Positions 8,194 through 17,283 are shown, numbered from the stretch's first letter. The stretch is 64,000 nucleotides of DNA from Streptomyces sp. CC0208 (GCF_003443735.1 NZ_CP031969.1:7006001-7070000), one strand, 5' to 3'. The notes: generated by a model from the sequence alone, not told the origin. Made by a program: numbers and translations.

Positions 8194-9225
8194 TCAGCCG
8201 CCGGACACCGGCCGGGTGACCGGGGAGGGCGTACCGCGCACGATCCGGTCCGGGTGCGGCGGGCGGCGGCTGCCGGCCGGGGTGACCGGGGTGCGCTCCG
8301 ACCGGGTGGTGTGCGGGCCCGGCGCCATGTGGGCGGGCGACCTGGGGCCGCGTGCCGGGGCAAGGGCCTCGCGGGCCGCCGTCTCGTTCTGCGGGGCCGT
8401 GAGCGGCTTGAGGCGGGCGGGCGCGGGGGCCGTGACGGGGGTGACCGGGGCCGGGGCCTTCGCGCCGCCACGGGCCCGCCAGCGGTCGCGCAGGTCGAAG
8501 GCGTAGACCTCGGTGCGGGCGATCAGCGGCTCGAACCAGGGCAGCGCGAGCAGGATCAGCAGACCCGCGACCCAGCCCAGCACGACGTCGCTCAGCCAGT
8601 GCGTACCGAGGTAGACGGTGGCCATGCCGACGCCGAGCGAGGTCACCGCGGAGATCGCGGACAGCCAGCGGCGGGCTCTCGGGGTGGAGGCCAGATACGC
8701 CAGGATTCCCCAGGTCACCACGGCGTTGGCGGTGTGGCCGCTGGGAAATATATCGCCGCCCAGGCCCATCTCGTTGGAGCCGATGACGGTCGCGTAGTGC
8801 GGTCCGAGTCGTCCCATGCCGTACTTGGCGGCGCCGACCGTGATGTTCAGCAGCAGCAGCGAGGTGCCCAGCGTCAGCAGCGGGCGCACGGTGTGCTGCC
8901 GCCAGGAACGCCAGCCCAGCCAGGCCGCGACCATCACCGCGGTCGGGCCGCGCTGGCCCAGCACCACGTAGTAGTCGACGAACCAGTGGATGGACGCCCA
9001 CTGCTGGTACGGCCGGAAGAACATGACCTGCCAGTCGAGGCGGACCAGCCACGAGGTGGTCACCACCAGCCACACGATCGCCAGGTAGAAAGCCAGGGCG
9101 GCGACCACGAGGACGGTCCGGTGGCGGCTCGCCCGCGGCACGCTGAGGTGGGCCGGCCGTTCCGGCTCACGGTCCAGCCTGGCGAACACCCGGTCCAGAC
9201 GGGTGGGGTTTCGTTCGGTACGCAC
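8194..9225 (-). CDS. PAP2-family membrane phosphatase
   Basis: A 343-residue membrane protein of the phosphatidic acid phosphatase type 2/haloperoxidase fold, probably acting on lipid phosphates at the outer membrane face. The three catalytic motifs are present: KYGMGRLGP, PSGHTA and YLGTHWLSDVV. About six membrane helices occupy residues 35-230. The last 100 residues are a Pro/Ala/Arg-rich tail without recognised function. ATG at 9225 starts MRTERNPTRLDR. The gene stands alone between the 8102-8145 terminator and a 238-bp gap; undecaprenyl or phosphatidyl substrates are both possible. Confidence 0.9.
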   Translation of the reverse strand: MRTERNPTRLDRVFARLDREPERPAHLSVPRASRHRTVLVVAALAFYLAIVWLVVTTSWLVRLDWQVMFFRPYQQWASIHWFVDYYVVLGQRGPTAVMVAAWLGWRSWRQHTVRPLLTLGTSLLLLNITVGAAKYGMGRLGPHYATVIGSNEMGLGGDIFPSGHTANAVVTWGILAYLASTPRARRWLSAISAVTSLGVGMATVYLGTHWLSDVVLGWVAGLLILLALPWFEPLIARTEVYAFDLRDRWRARGGAKAPAPVTPVTAPAPARLKPLTAPQNETAAREALAPARGPRSPAHMAPGPHTTRSERTPVTPAGSRRPPHPDRIVRGTPSPVTRPVSGG

Positions 9226-9463
9226 CCAATCGACGTTACAGCGAGTGAGCTCTGATCCCCGTCGAATCAGCGGCTTTGTGATGACGATGTGATGTGGGAT
9301 TCCTCTCAGGCGGGGGTTTATTTTCAGGGATTCCGCAAAGGCCGGAGGCTGCGTCCCTCAATTCCTTTGATCATTCCGGGTTGCGGTTTTATGGGCCTTA
9401 TGAATTCGTTCACCGAATCATGGGGCGGAATTCTCCGGGCGCTCATCGACGCTCCGGAGTCGA

Positions 9464-10804
9464 TCATGGCGGACCGGAGCCGTTCAGCCAGAAGGCGCCG
9501 TACAGGGCGGAGGCGGTGGCGACCAGGGTCACGATCACGGCTGACCTGCGGGTCCCTGAGCGGGCGAGGGCCAGGGCGAGGGGCAGCAACAGGGGGAAAG
9601 CGGGCATCAGCAGGCGCGGTTTCGAGCCGAAGTAGCTCGACGCGCACAGGGCGAGCGCGGTGACGACGCCGGAGTACGCCAGGAGGGGGAGCGGCTGGCC
9701 CTGCCGCACGCAGACGACGTACAGCCACACCACAAGGCCGACGCCGATGATCAGCCCGACCCCGGCCAGGGCCGACGGGAACGACGTGAACTTGTCGGCG
9801 ACGAATCGGGCGAAGGCGTACCCGCCGTCGAAGCCGTTGCGCCAGCCCGCCTGCACGTCGAGGTAGCCGAACGGGCCCTTGCCGGTGCGGTGACCGACCC
9901 ACAGGACGTAGGCGGCGGCGCCGAGGGGCGCGAGGGCCAGGCCCAGGGCGCGGCGGACGGGATGGGTGCCGGGCAGGTGCGAGGAGCCGGCGTCGGTGCC
10001 GGGACCGCGGGTCAGGTCGGGCGCGGGGGCGTGTCCGGTGGCCTGTGCGCCGCGCTCCCCGGCCGCGCTTCGGTTCCGCACGAAAGGGCCGGCGTGAGGG
10101 GCGCTCGGGTCGCGCACGGTCGAGGCGGTTCCCTCCCCCGAGGCCGTGGCGGACCCGGAGGGGGCGCGGTCCCGTCGGTCCCGCAGCAAGGCGGCGATCC
10201 CCGCCACCCACACCGCCGCGACCACCGCCAGGCCCACCGGGCGGGTCAGGCCCGCCAGGGAGGCCAGCAGGCCCGCCGTCACCCAGCGGCCGGTCAGCAC
10301 CGCGTACAGCGACCAGGCCGCCAGCGCCGTGAACAGCGACTCGCTGTACGCCATCGACTGGACGATTCCGACGGGCAGGACGGCCCACACGAGGACCGCG
10401 CAGACGCCCGCCCGGCGGCCGTACACATGGTCCGTCACCGCGAAGACGCCCCAGGCCGCGGTCAGCGAGGCGAGCAGGGCCACCACGAAGCCCGCGTCGG
10501 CGTAGGACAGCGGGGTCGTCGCGTGCAGCAGCCGCTCCAGCCAGGGCAGGAGCGGGAAGAACGCCAGGTTCGAGTGCACGTCGCCGTTCGGCAGCCGTAC
10601 CTCGTAGCCGTAACCGAGTTCGGCGACCCGCGTGTACCAGAGGGCGTCCCAGCGGGCGGTCAGCAGGGTGTACGCGCTCTTGTCGCGCGCCGCGCTCCAC
10701 AGGGCCAGCGTGAGCAGGCCCAGGACGCGGACGGCCGCATAGCCGAGCAGCGCCGGGGCGGCTCGGCGCAGGGCCGGTTCGGTGCGCGTTCCAAGATCGG
10801 TCAC
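9464..10804 (-). CDS. PIG-V-like GT-C mannosyltransferase
   Basis: A 446-residue polytopic membrane protein resembling PIG-V/GT-C lipid-linked glycosyltransferases. The first luminal loop has RWDALWYTRVAELGYGY, the position of the catalytic Asp in this family, followed by NLAFFPLLPWLERLL. Around residues 215-285 a long Pro/Ser/Ala-rich loop interrupts the helices, and about ten membrane spans are predicted. The GTG at 10804 (reading VTDLGTRTEPALRR) is preferred over the longer ORF, whose first 27 residues would cover the promoter zone. Divergent from the DHA2 exporter. The donor is likely a polyprenyl-phosphate sugar; the acceptor is unknown. Confidence 0.82.
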   Translation of the reverse strand: MTDLGTRTEPALRRAAPALLGYAAVRVLGLLTLALWSAARDKSAYTLLTARWDALWYTRVAELGYGYEVRLPNGDVHSNLAFFPLLPWLERLLHATTPLSYADAGFVVALLASLTAAWGVFAVTDHVYGRRAGVCAVLVWAVLPVGIVQSMAYSESLFTALAAWSLYAVLTGRWVTAGLLASLAGLTRPVGLAVVAAVWVAGIAALLRDRRDRAPSGSATASGEGTASTVRDPSAPHAGPFVRNRSAAGERGAQATGHAPAPDLTRGPGTDAGSSHLPGTHPVRRALGLALAPLGAAAYVLWVGHRTGKGPFGYLDVQAGWRNGFDGGYAFARFVADKFTSFPSALAGVGLIIGVGLVVWLYVVCVRQGQPLPLLAYSGVVTALALCASSYFGSKPRLLMPAFPLLLPLALALARSGTRRSAVIVTLVATASALYGAFWLNGSGPP

Positions 10805-11066
10805 GGGTCCGATTATCGACCGGTCGCCGTACCCGTCCGTCCGACGGGGCACGGCGACAGGCGGTGAAAGTGGCGTACGCCACACGTGTTGGGTCCGAAG
10901 TCTGAGAGGTCCGCCACTGGGCGTACGTGCGAACTCGCGTACGCTGACGTGTCACCCGCCGTTCGCTGCGCGGGCCGGAGACCACCGCTCCTCTCCGGCC
11001 GAGATCATGGGGAGTCCCCACCCCATGTGCCCGCCGAACGCCAGGGAACATCTGGGAGGTACGTAC

Positions 11067-12668
11067 ATGTCCGGGACGACCACGGCCGCCGCGATGCTGC
11101 GCCGTCGGACGGCCGGGGCCGGTGCAAACCGCTGGGTCGTCCTCGTCGTCCTGTGCGTGAGCCTGCTCCTGGTCGCCCTCGACGCGACAGTGCTGCACGT
11201 GGCGGTGCCCGCCGTCACCGAGGACCTCAAGCCCGGCGCGATAGAACTGCTCTGGATCGTCGACGTCTATCCGCTCGTCTGCGCCTCGCTCCTGATCCTC
11301 TTCGGCACGCTCGGCGACCGCGTGGGCCGCAGGAGAGTCCTTCTCCTCGGTTACGGCCTGTTCGGCGTCGCCTCCGGTGTCGCCGCTTTCGCGGACACCG
11401 CCCAGGTACTGATCCTCGCGCGGGCGCTGCTCGGCGTCGGCGGCGCGATGATCATGCCCGCGACGCTGTCGATCCTGCGCCAGGTCTTCCCCGACCGGCG
11501 TGAGCGGGCGCTCGCGATCGGCATCTGGAGCGCGGTCGCGGCGGTCGGCGCCGCGGTCGGGCCGCTGCTCGGCGGCTTTCTCCTGGAGCACTTCTGGTGG
11601 GGTTCGGTCTTCCTCGTCAACATCCCGCTGATGCTGGTCAGCCTGCCGACCGGCCGACTGCTGCTGCCCGAGTCGAAGGGCAGCGGCGAAGGCCCCTGGG
11701 ACGTCGTCGGCGCCCTGACCGCCGCAGCCGGGCTGTTCGCCCTCGTGCTCGGCGTGAAGCGGCTCGGTGGCGGTGAGCTCGACGCGTTCACCGCGATCCC
11801 GCTGGTCCTGGGCGCGGCACTGCTCGTCCTCTTCGTACGACGGCAGCGGCGGCGTACGCATCCCCTGGTGGATCTGCGGATGTTCGCGCGTCCCGCGTTC
11901 AGCACCTCGGTCGGCTGCATCGTCCTCGCGATGCTCGCGCTGGTGGGGCTCGAACTGATCGCGGCGCAGTACCTCCAGCTGGTCCTCGACCTGTCCCCGC
12001 TGGAGACCGGTCTACGGCTGCTGCCGCTGACCATCGCCGCGATGGCGGCGGGGCTGGCCGGGGCGCGTCTGCTGCGGCGGTTCGGGCCGCGCCTGATGGT
12101 GAGCGCCGGGTTCTGCCTGACGGCCCTGGCCGTGCTGCTGCTCACCGCCATGGGTGACGCGGACAACACGGGTCTGTTGGTGTCCGGGTTCGTGCTGCTC
12201 GGGTTCGGCCTGGAGACGACGCTCTTCGGGGCGTACGAGTCGATGCTCAGCGAGGCACCGCCGGAGCAGGCGGGCGGGGCGGCGGCGATAGGCGAGACCT
12301 CGTACCAGCTCGGGGCGGGCATCGGGATCGCGCTGCTCGGCAGCGTGATGAACGCGGCGTACACGCCCGGCCTCTCGCGCGTGCCCGGCGTCCCCGAGGG
12401 GGCGTCCAGGTCGGCGGGGCACTCCCTGGGCGAGGCCTACGAGGTGGCCGGACGCCTCGGCGGACCCGCGGGCGTGGCCCTGCGCCGGGCCGCCCGGGAC
12501 TCCTTCGTGCACGGGCTGCACGTGACCTTGCTGGTGAGTGCGGGGTTGTTGCTGCTGGGCGCGGTGATGGCGCTGCGGCTGCCGCGCACGATGCAGTGCG
12601 GCGAGGCCCCGGCGGCCGTCGGGCTTCCGGCGCCCAGAGAAGTCGCGGAGTCACGCGTCTCCGCCTGA
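11067..12668 (+). CDS. DHA2-family (14-TMS) MFS drug exporter
   Basis: A 533-residue proton-driven exporter of the major facilitator superfamily. The first helix has LLLVALDATVLHVAVPAV (the DHA2 motif D1 form LD.T.V..A.P), loop 2-3 has LGDRVGRRRVLL, and helix 5 carries the motif C-type GPLLGGFLLE. Fourteen helices fit the length. The ATG at 11067 follows GGGAGGT at 11054-11060 with 6 bases between. Divergent from the mannosyltransferase, with 262 bp between them; no dedicated regulator is adjacent. The substrate, probably a cationic or amphipathic drug as for SmvA/QacA relatives, is not deducible. Confidence 0.92.
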   Translation: MSGTTTAAAMLRRRTAGAGANRWVVLVVLCVSLLLVALDATVLHVAVPAVTEDLKPGAIELLWIVDVYPLVCASLLILFGTLGDRVGRRRVLLLGYGLFGVASGVAAFADTAQVLILARALLGVGGAMIMPATLSILRQVFPDRRERALAIGIWSAVAAVGAAVGPLLGGFLLEHFWWGSVFLVNIPLMLVSLPTGRLLLPESKGSGEGPWDVVGALTAAAGLFALVLGVKRLGGGELDAFTAIPLVLGAALLVLFVRRQRRRTHPLVDLRMFARPAFSTSVGCIVLAMLALVGLELIAAQYLQLVLDLSPLETGLRLLPLTIAAMAAGLAGARLLRRFGPRLMVSAGFCLTALAVLLLTAMGDADNTGLLVSGFVLLGFGLETTLFGAYESMLSEAPPEQAGGAAAIGETSYQLGAGIGIALLGSVMNAAYTPGLSRVPGVPEGASRSAGHSLGEAYEVAGRLGGPAGVALRRAARDSFVHGLHVTLLVSAGLLLLGAVMALRLPRTMQCGEAPAAVGLPAPREVAESRVSA

Positions 12669-12721
12669 CCGGCGTCTGGATGTGCGGCGGAGCACGCTGT
12701 AACGTCGGCGACGGAAGCCTT

Positions 12722-12740
12722 AAATTAGCGGTGCTAGTTT
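12722..12740. promoter_or_regulatory. Inverted-repeat operator candidate upstream of the acyl-CoA dehydrogenase
   Basis: AAATTAGC, spacer GGT, GCTAGTTT: an 8-bp inverted repeat with one mismatch in an AT-rich island, 58 bases before the gene start. The form is typical of TetR-family operators of acyl-CoA metabolism genes; no such regulator gene is adjacent. Confidence 0.5.
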
Positions 12741-12798
12741 CCAGCGAGCCGACTTCCAGCCGCCAGCCCGCTGGAGCCCTTCTGCCGGAGGATGTGCC

Positions 12799-13971
12799 AT
12801 GCCCCCGTTCGACCCCGCCGACCCCCTCGGTATCGACGACCTGCTGGAGCCGGAGGACCTCGCGATCCGCGCGACCGTGCGGACCTGGGCCGCCGACCGC
12901 GTCCTGCCCCACGTCGCCGACTGGTACGAGAAGGGCGAGCTGCCGGGGATCAGGGAACTCGCCCGCGAACTCGGGGAGATCGGCGCCCTCGGGATGTCGC
13001 TCAGCGGATACGGGTGCGCGGGAGCCTCCGCCGTGCAGTACGGGCTCGCCTGTCTGGAGCTGGAGGCCGCCGACTCCGGGATCCGGTCCCTCGTCTCCGT
13101 ACAGGGCTCGCTCGCCATGTACGCGATCCACCGCTTCGGCAGCGAGGAGCAGAAGCAGACCTGGCTGCCGCGCATGGCCGCCGGCGAGGTGATCGGCTGC
13201 TTCGGGCTCACCGAACCCGATCACGGCTCCGACCCCGGAGCGATGCGGACGTTCGCCAAGAAGGACGGCACGGACTGGGTCCTCAACGGGCGCAAGATGT
13301 GGATCACCAACGGGTCGGTCGCCGGGGTCGCCGTCGTGTGGGCGCAGACCGACGACGGGATCCGCGGGTTCGTGGTGCCGACCGACACCGCGGGTTTCTC
13401 GGCGCCGGAGATCAAGCACAAGTGGTCGCTGCGGGCCAGCGTCACCAGCGAACTCGTCCTGGACGACGTACGACTGCCCGCCGACGCGGTGCTGCCGGAG
13501 GTCGTCGGGCTCAAGGGACCGCTCAGCTGTCTCTCGCACGCCCGGTACGGGATCGTGTGGGGTGCGATGGGAGCGGCGCGGTCGTGTTTCGAGACCGCCG
13601 TCGACTACGCGAAGACGCGGGAGCAGTTCGGGCGGCCCATCGGGGGCTTCCAGCTCACCCAGGCCAAACTCGCCGACATGGCGGTCGAACTGCACAAGGG
13701 GATTCTGCTCGCCCACCATCTGGGGCGGCGCATGGACGCCGGCCGCCTGCGTCCCGAGCAGGTCAGCTTCGGCAAGCTCAACAACGTCCGCGAGGCCATC
13801 GAGATCTGCCGTACGGCGCGGACGATCCTCGGTGCCAACGGGATCTCCCTCGAATACCCCGTGATGCGGCACGCGACGAACCTCGAGTCGGTGCTGACGT
13901 ACGAGGGCACCGTCGAGATGCACCAACTGGTGCTGGGCAAGGCGTTCACCGGACTGGATGCCTTCCGGTGA
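12799..13971 (+). CDS. gcdH: Acyl-CoA dehydrogenase, glutaryl-CoA dehydrogenase-like
   Basis: A 390-residue FAD flavoprotein of the acyl-CoA dehydrogenase family, closest in motif content to glutaryl-CoA dehydrogenase, which oxidises and decarboxylates glutaryl-CoA to crotonyl-CoA in lysine/tryptophan degradation. It has GCFGLTEPDHGSDPG (FAD/substrate loop), KMWITNG, REQFGRPIGGFQL and the catalytic-base region TYEGTVEMH, with Glu near residue 372. ATG at 12799 follows GGAGG in the sequence GCCGGAGGATGTGCC. It is single-gene, bounded by a hairpin terminator shared with the SepF-like gene. The exact acyl specificity is inferred; isovaleryl-type activity cannot be excluded. Confidence 0.85.
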   Translation: MPPFDPADPLGIDDLLEPEDLAIRATVRTWAADRVLPHVADWYEKGELPGIRELARELGEIGALGMSLSGYGCAGASAVQYGLACLELEAADSGIRSLVSVQGSLAMYAIHRFGSEEQKQTWLPRMAAGEVIGCFGLTEPDHGSDPGAMRTFAKKDGTDWVLNGRKMWITNGSVAGVAVVWAQTDDGIRGFVVPTDTAGFSAPEIKHKWSLRASVTSELVLDDVRLPADAVLPEVVGLKGPLSCLSHARYGIVWGAMGAARSCFETAVDYAKTREQFGRPIGGFQLTQAKLADMAVELHKGILLAHHLGRRMDAGRLRPEQVSFGKLNNVREAIEICRTARTILGANGISLEYPVMRHATNLESVLTYEGTVEMHQLVLGKAFTGLDAFR

Positions 13972-13982
13972 ACCCTGCTGGG

Positions 13983-14007
13983 GGCAGGGCCGGTGAGCGG
14001 CCCTGCC
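13983..14007. terminator. Hairpin terminator between convergent genes
   Basis: GGCAGGGCCG pairs with CGGCCCTGCC around a GTGAG loop, exactly filling the gap between the gcdH stop and the SepF-like stop. It can serve both transcripts. Confidence 0.85.
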
Positions 14008-14448
14008 TCAGCTCTGGTTGAAGAAGCCGTCCGTGCGGTGCGCGGCCGGATCGCCGTTCACGATCTCCGTGTTGGCGGGGGTCAGCAGGAACACCCGGGT
14101 GGACACGCGCTCGATGGAACCGCGCAGTCCGAAGATCAGCCCGGCCGCGAAGTCGACGACGCGCTTGGCGTCACCGGCCTCCATCGCGGTGAGGTTCATG
14201 ATGACGGGGACGCCCTCACGGAACAGTTCGCCGATGGCGCGGGCGTCCCGGAAGCTGTCCGGGGTCACCGTGCCGATGCGACGGCCCTTCTCCTCGGCGA
14301 CGTCCGAGGCCACCTTGACCCGTGGGTCGGTGACCCAGGCATCCCCGGGCTCGGTCCCTTCGGAGTATCCGTCGTCGTCGTAGTAACGCTCGTCATCGTT
14401 GTCGTCAACGAGGCCCAGCCAGGCACTCGCCTTGCGCACCGATCCCAT
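14008..14448 (-). CDS. SepF-like cell-division protein (SflA/SflB type)
   Basis: A 146-residue member of the SepF family, cytoplasmic membrane-associated partners of FtsZ. The N-terminal part (MGSVRKASAWLGLVDDNDDE) resembles the amphipathic/acidic linker, and the C-terminal 85 residues form the SepF fold with PDSFRDARAIGELFREGVPV, NLTAMEAGDAKRVVDFAAGL and IERVSTRVFLLTP. The ATG at 14448 follows GAGAGGAGG, so the longer reading to 14499 is rejected. True Streptomyces sepF lies in the dcw cluster with ftsZ and ylmD; here there are no division genes nearby, which argues for one of the paralogues (SflA or SflB) that modulate sporulation septation. Confidence 0.88.
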   Translation of the reverse strand: MGSVRKASAWLGLVDDNDDERYYDDDGYSEGTEPGDAWVTDPRVKVASDVAEEKGRRIGTVTPDSFRDARAIGELFREGVPVIMNLTAMEAGDAKRVVDFAAGLIFGLRGSIERVSTRVFLLTPANTEIVNGDPAAHRTDGFFNQS

Positions 14449-15210
14449 GGACGCCTCCTCTCGCAGCGGTCTGTCTTGCTTCTGTATCCCTATGGTCATC
14501 CATGATGCGGATCGCGCGCCAAGTGAATAGCCGCCGCGCGGGGGGTTTGTGACGGTACTGGTGCACAGCGAATACGTCGAGAGCCCAGGTACCCCAAGGG
14601 TCGTGTCCCATACGGCTGCTGACTGTGAGTGAAATATGATTCTTCACGGCGTCCGGGTGAGGGCTGGCGCGTACGGGTGAACGGCACCGCCGGGACGAAT
14701 CCGCTGCTCAACGCCGTTCCGGCCACGGGGAATCGCCGTGCGCGGATTCGCCGGGCCCGCCGCCGTCGGCTTGCGGGTATCGGTTCTGACGGCGCTTCAG
14801 ATCGCCGGAGATTCTTTTTCGGCCGCAGCGGCGGGCGCGGAGCCGCACACCGATACGGCGGCGCGCCCGCAAGGGTGTTTCCCTTCCGGAGGGGAGATCC
14901 GGGACTTCGTTATCGCCGAGTCCGTGGAGAAGGGGACCCGCGGTGGTCAGGGTGAAGCGGTCTGCTGGGAGCGAGGAACGCCGGGTGAGGGGGAGGGCCC
15001 GTGTGAAGGCGGAGGAGGAGAACGCGAAAGGCGCCCCGCCGGAGGCAGGGCGAGCAGTGGGTCGGCTCAACAGGAAGAGGACCACACGCGACCGAAGTCG
15101 ATGTGGGAGCGCTTGACCAGCCACTGCTGTGAATGCATGTGCCCAAGTGGAACAGGCATTCGGTGGGGCGTCAACCAGCCTGAGACGTACCGCTCACAGT
15201 GTGGACAACC
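14449..15210. other. About 760 bp without a convincing gene
   Basis: Several open frames run through this stretch, for example GTG-started frames at 14629 and 14738 on the plus strand and one ending at 14708 on the minus strand, but they are Arg/Gly-rich, lack convincing ribosome binding sites and overlap one another. The first 100 bases hold the SepF-like promoter. Local poly-T (GATTCTTTTTCGG near 14810) is unusual for this genome. A non-coding RNA or a decayed gene could lie here. Confidence 0.4.
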
Positions 15211-15241
15211 TTGACAGCGCGGGGAAACGGCCCCGTAGTCT
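15211..15241 (+). promoter_or_regulatory. Predicted housekeeping-type promoter
   Basis: TTGACA at 15211-15216 and TAGTCT at 15236-15241 with a 19-base spacer. The inferred transcription start near 15248 coincides with the beginning of the 15247-15278 hairpin, giving a leader of about 90 bases before the 32-codon ORF at 15341. Confidence 0.6.
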
Positions 15242-15246
15242 CGGCG

Positions 15247-15278
15247 GATACGGCCCTGCTGAGGGGCTCGGCCGTATC
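15247..15278 (+). promoter_or_regulatory. 5'-leader hairpin / inverted repeat
   Basis: GATACGGCC and GGCCGTATC pair perfectly (9 bp) around a 14-base loop, directly at the inferred transcription start and before the small ORF. It may be an operator or an RNA stem at the mRNA 5' end. Confidence 0.55.
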
Positions 15279-15340
15279 TCTTGTGTCCGTGTGAAGGCAC
15301 CCGTCCGAGTTCGACCGACTCGATGTCACGGAGCCTTCGC

Positions 15341-15439
15341 ATGCCCTCCGACACCCTTGCCCCAGCCCCCGCCGCACTCCGACCGACAGGTGCGCCGGCG
15401 GACAGACATGACGCCCACGGCTCGGAGCGCACCCGATGA
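15341..15439 (+). CDS. 32-residue small protein, translationally coupled to the FAD-binding protein
   Basis: A short ORF beginning MPSDTLAPAPAALRPTGAPA and ending HDAHGSERTR. It has its own ribosome binding site, CACGGAG, 7 bases before the ATG, and its TGA overlaps the ATG of the next gene (ATGA at 15436-15439). This is exactly the arrangement of a coupled leader cistron. The peptide is Pro/Ala-rich in the first half and polar in the second, with no Cys and no evident signal peptide. It could be a regulatory leader whose translation controls the downstream gene, or a small protein or precursor peptide in its own right. I do not recognise a family. Confidence 0.6.
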   Translation: MPSDTLAPAPAALRPTGAPADRHDAHGSERTR

Positions 15440-17193
15440 GGCGCTCGCTGGTGATCGTCGGAGCCGGGCCGCGGGGGACCGGCCTGATCGAGCGGATCGC
15501 CGCCAACGCCCCGGAGCTGTACGACGGTTCGGGCCTCGACCTGCACCTGGTGGATCCGCACGAGCCCGGCGCCGGACGCATCTGGCGCGAGGCGCAGTCA
15601 CCGCTGCTGTGGATGAACTCGCACGCCGAGGACGTCACCATGTTCACCGACGAGACGGTGGACATGGCCGGACCCGTGCGCTCCGGCCCCACCCTGCACG
15701 AGTGGGCCGGCATCGACGGCCGCACCTTCGCCGACCGGCAGCTCCAGGGCGCGTACCTGCGCTGGGTGCACGAGCAGGCGGTGGCCGCGCTGCCGCCGTC
15801 CGTGTCCGTCCACCACCATCCGCGACGTGCCCTGCGGGTGAGCGGACCGCGTGCGGGACGTCAGCGGGTCTGGCTGGAGGGCCGACCGCGCCCGCTCCTC
15901 GCCGACCTGGTCGTCCTCACCCTGGGGCATCTGGACGCCGAACTCGACGACGAGCAGCGGGACCTGGCTGCGTACGCCCGCGCCCACGGCCTCGTCCACC
16001 TGCCGCCCGACTTCACCGCCGACAGCGACCTGTCCGCGCTCGCGCCCGGCGAACCGGTCCTGGTCCGCGGGTTCGGGCTCGCCTTCGTCGACCTGATGGC
16101 GCTGCTGACCGAGGGCCGGGGCGGACGCTACGAGGGGGACACCTATGTCCCGTCCGGGCGCGAGCCGGTCCTCCACGTCGGATCGCGGCGCGGGGTGCCG
16201 TACCACTCGAAGATCGGCTACGACTGGACCGGCGAGCGGCCGCCGCTGCCCCGCTTCCTGGGGCCGGCCCAGATCGACGCGCTGCTCGCCCGGCGCGGGG
16301 CCGTCGACTTCCGGCGGGACGTGTGGCCGCTGGTGGCGAAGGAGCTCGGATTCGCCCACTACCACCGGCTGTTCACCGTGCACCCGGAGCGGACCGCGAT
16401 GTCCTGGACCGACTTCGAGGAGAAGTACGCGGCCGTCGACGTGGCCCTCGAACGGGAGACCCTGGTGGCCTCCGCCGTGCCCGATCCCCGTGACCGGCTC
16501 GACCTCGTCGCGCTCGACCGGCCGCTGGAGGGCCTGCGGTACGCGACGCACGAGGAGTTCCAGGAGGGGCTGCGGGCGTATGTCGAGGCCGACCTGAGCC
16601 GCCGGCACGATTCCCGGTACAGCCCCGACCTGGCCGTGTTCCTCGGACTGCTCTCCGTCTACGGGCAGCTGGTGCGGCTCGGGGACATCGGTGGCCGGTG
16701 GCACGGGTTCTTCAGCTATCTGGCTTCAGGGCCGCCCGGCCCCCGGCTGCGGCAGCTGCTCGCGCTGTCCCGGGCCGGGGTGCTCCGGTTCGTCGGGGCG
16801 GACATGGAGATCCGCGCCGAGGGCGGGGTGTTCCGGGCGTCGAGCCCCACCGTGCCGGGCCACTCGGTCGAGGCGCGGGCCCTGGTCGAGGCCCGGCTGC
16901 CCGAGCCGACCGTGCGGCGGGCCCTCGATCCGCTGCTGCGCGCGCTGCACGACGAGGGGGTCGCCGAGAGTCCGGACGGGCTGCTGCGGGTGGACCGTGC
17001 CGACGGGCGGCTCCTGGACCGGTCCGGGCGCCCGCACCCCCGGCGCTTCGCCCTCGGGCCGCACACCGACGGCCGTACACCCGGCGCCTTCACCCGGCCG
17101 CGCACCGGCGGGCCCGCGTTCCGGCAGAACGACGCGACCGCGCGGGCCGCACTGCGGTTCCTGGGCGAGCTCGCCGGCCGTGCGGTCGCCTGA
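15436..17193 (+). CDS. FAD/NAD(P)-binding protein (NAD_binding_9 type)
   Basis: A 585-residue flavoprotein-like enzyme. It opens with a Rossmann dinucleotide-binding motif, VIVGAGPRGTG, and the PWNVHA-like conserved sequence LLWMNSHAEDVTMFTD follows near residue 55, as in the FAD-NAD(P)-binding family related to lysine/ornithine N-monooxygenases. A second nucleotide-binding stretch, PVLVRGFGLAFVDLMALL, is around residue 210. The start overlaps the 32-codon ORF stop, and an LLM-type flavin monooxygenase follows 90 bases downstream, so the pair may act together on a small organic substrate such as a sulfonate or amine. The reaction is unknown. Confidence 0.8.
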   Translation: MRRSLVIVGAGPRGTGLIERIAANAPELYDGSGLDLHLVDPHEPGAGRIWREAQSPLLWMNSHAEDVTMFTDETVDMAGPVRSGPTLHEWAGIDGRTFADRQLQGAYLRWVHEQAVAALPPSVSVHHHPRRALRVSGPRAGRQRVWLEGRPRPLLADLVVLTLGHLDAELDDEQRDLAAYARAHGLVHLPPDFTADSDLSALAPGEPVLVRGFGLAFVDLMALLTEGRGGRYEGDTYVPSGREPVLHVGSRRGVPYHSKIGYDWTGERPPLPRFLGPAQIDALLARRGAVDFRRDVWPLVAKELGFAHYHRLFTVHPERTAMSWTDFEEKYAAVDVALERETLVASAVPDPRDRLDLVALDRPLEGLRYATHEEFQEGLRAYVEADLSRRHDSRYSPDLAVFLGLLSVYGQLVRLGDIGGRWHGFFSYLASGPPGPRLRQLLALSRAGVLRFVGADMEIRAEGGVFRASSPTVPGHSVEARALVEARLPEPTVRRALDPLLRALHDEGVAESPDGLLRVDRADGRLLDRSGRPHPRRFALGPHTDGRTPGAFTRPRTGGPAFRQNDATARAALRFLGELAGRAVA

Positions 17194-17283
17194 GCCGCCG
17201 GTGCGAGACGGCCGCCGGTCCGCGCGGTCGTGGTTGTTCCCCGCCGCGGCGGGCCGGACTCTCCTCCGAAAGGATTCCCCCAC

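Noticed and set aside
9289..9663. Short plus-strand frames ahead of and over the mannosyltransferase 3' end
   Set aside because: No ribosome binding site; most of the length is antisense to the mannosyltransferase and the rest lies in an AT-richer intergenic stretch.
9324..11861. 845-codon open frame on the minus strand
   Set aside because: Spans two unrelated genes (mannosyltransferase in another frame and the MFS exporter antisense), with low-complexity sequence and no recognisable domain.
14738..15214. 158-codon plus-strand frame in the gene-poor region
   Set aside because: Gly/Glu-rich with no domain, weak start context, and runs through the predicted promoter of the next operon.
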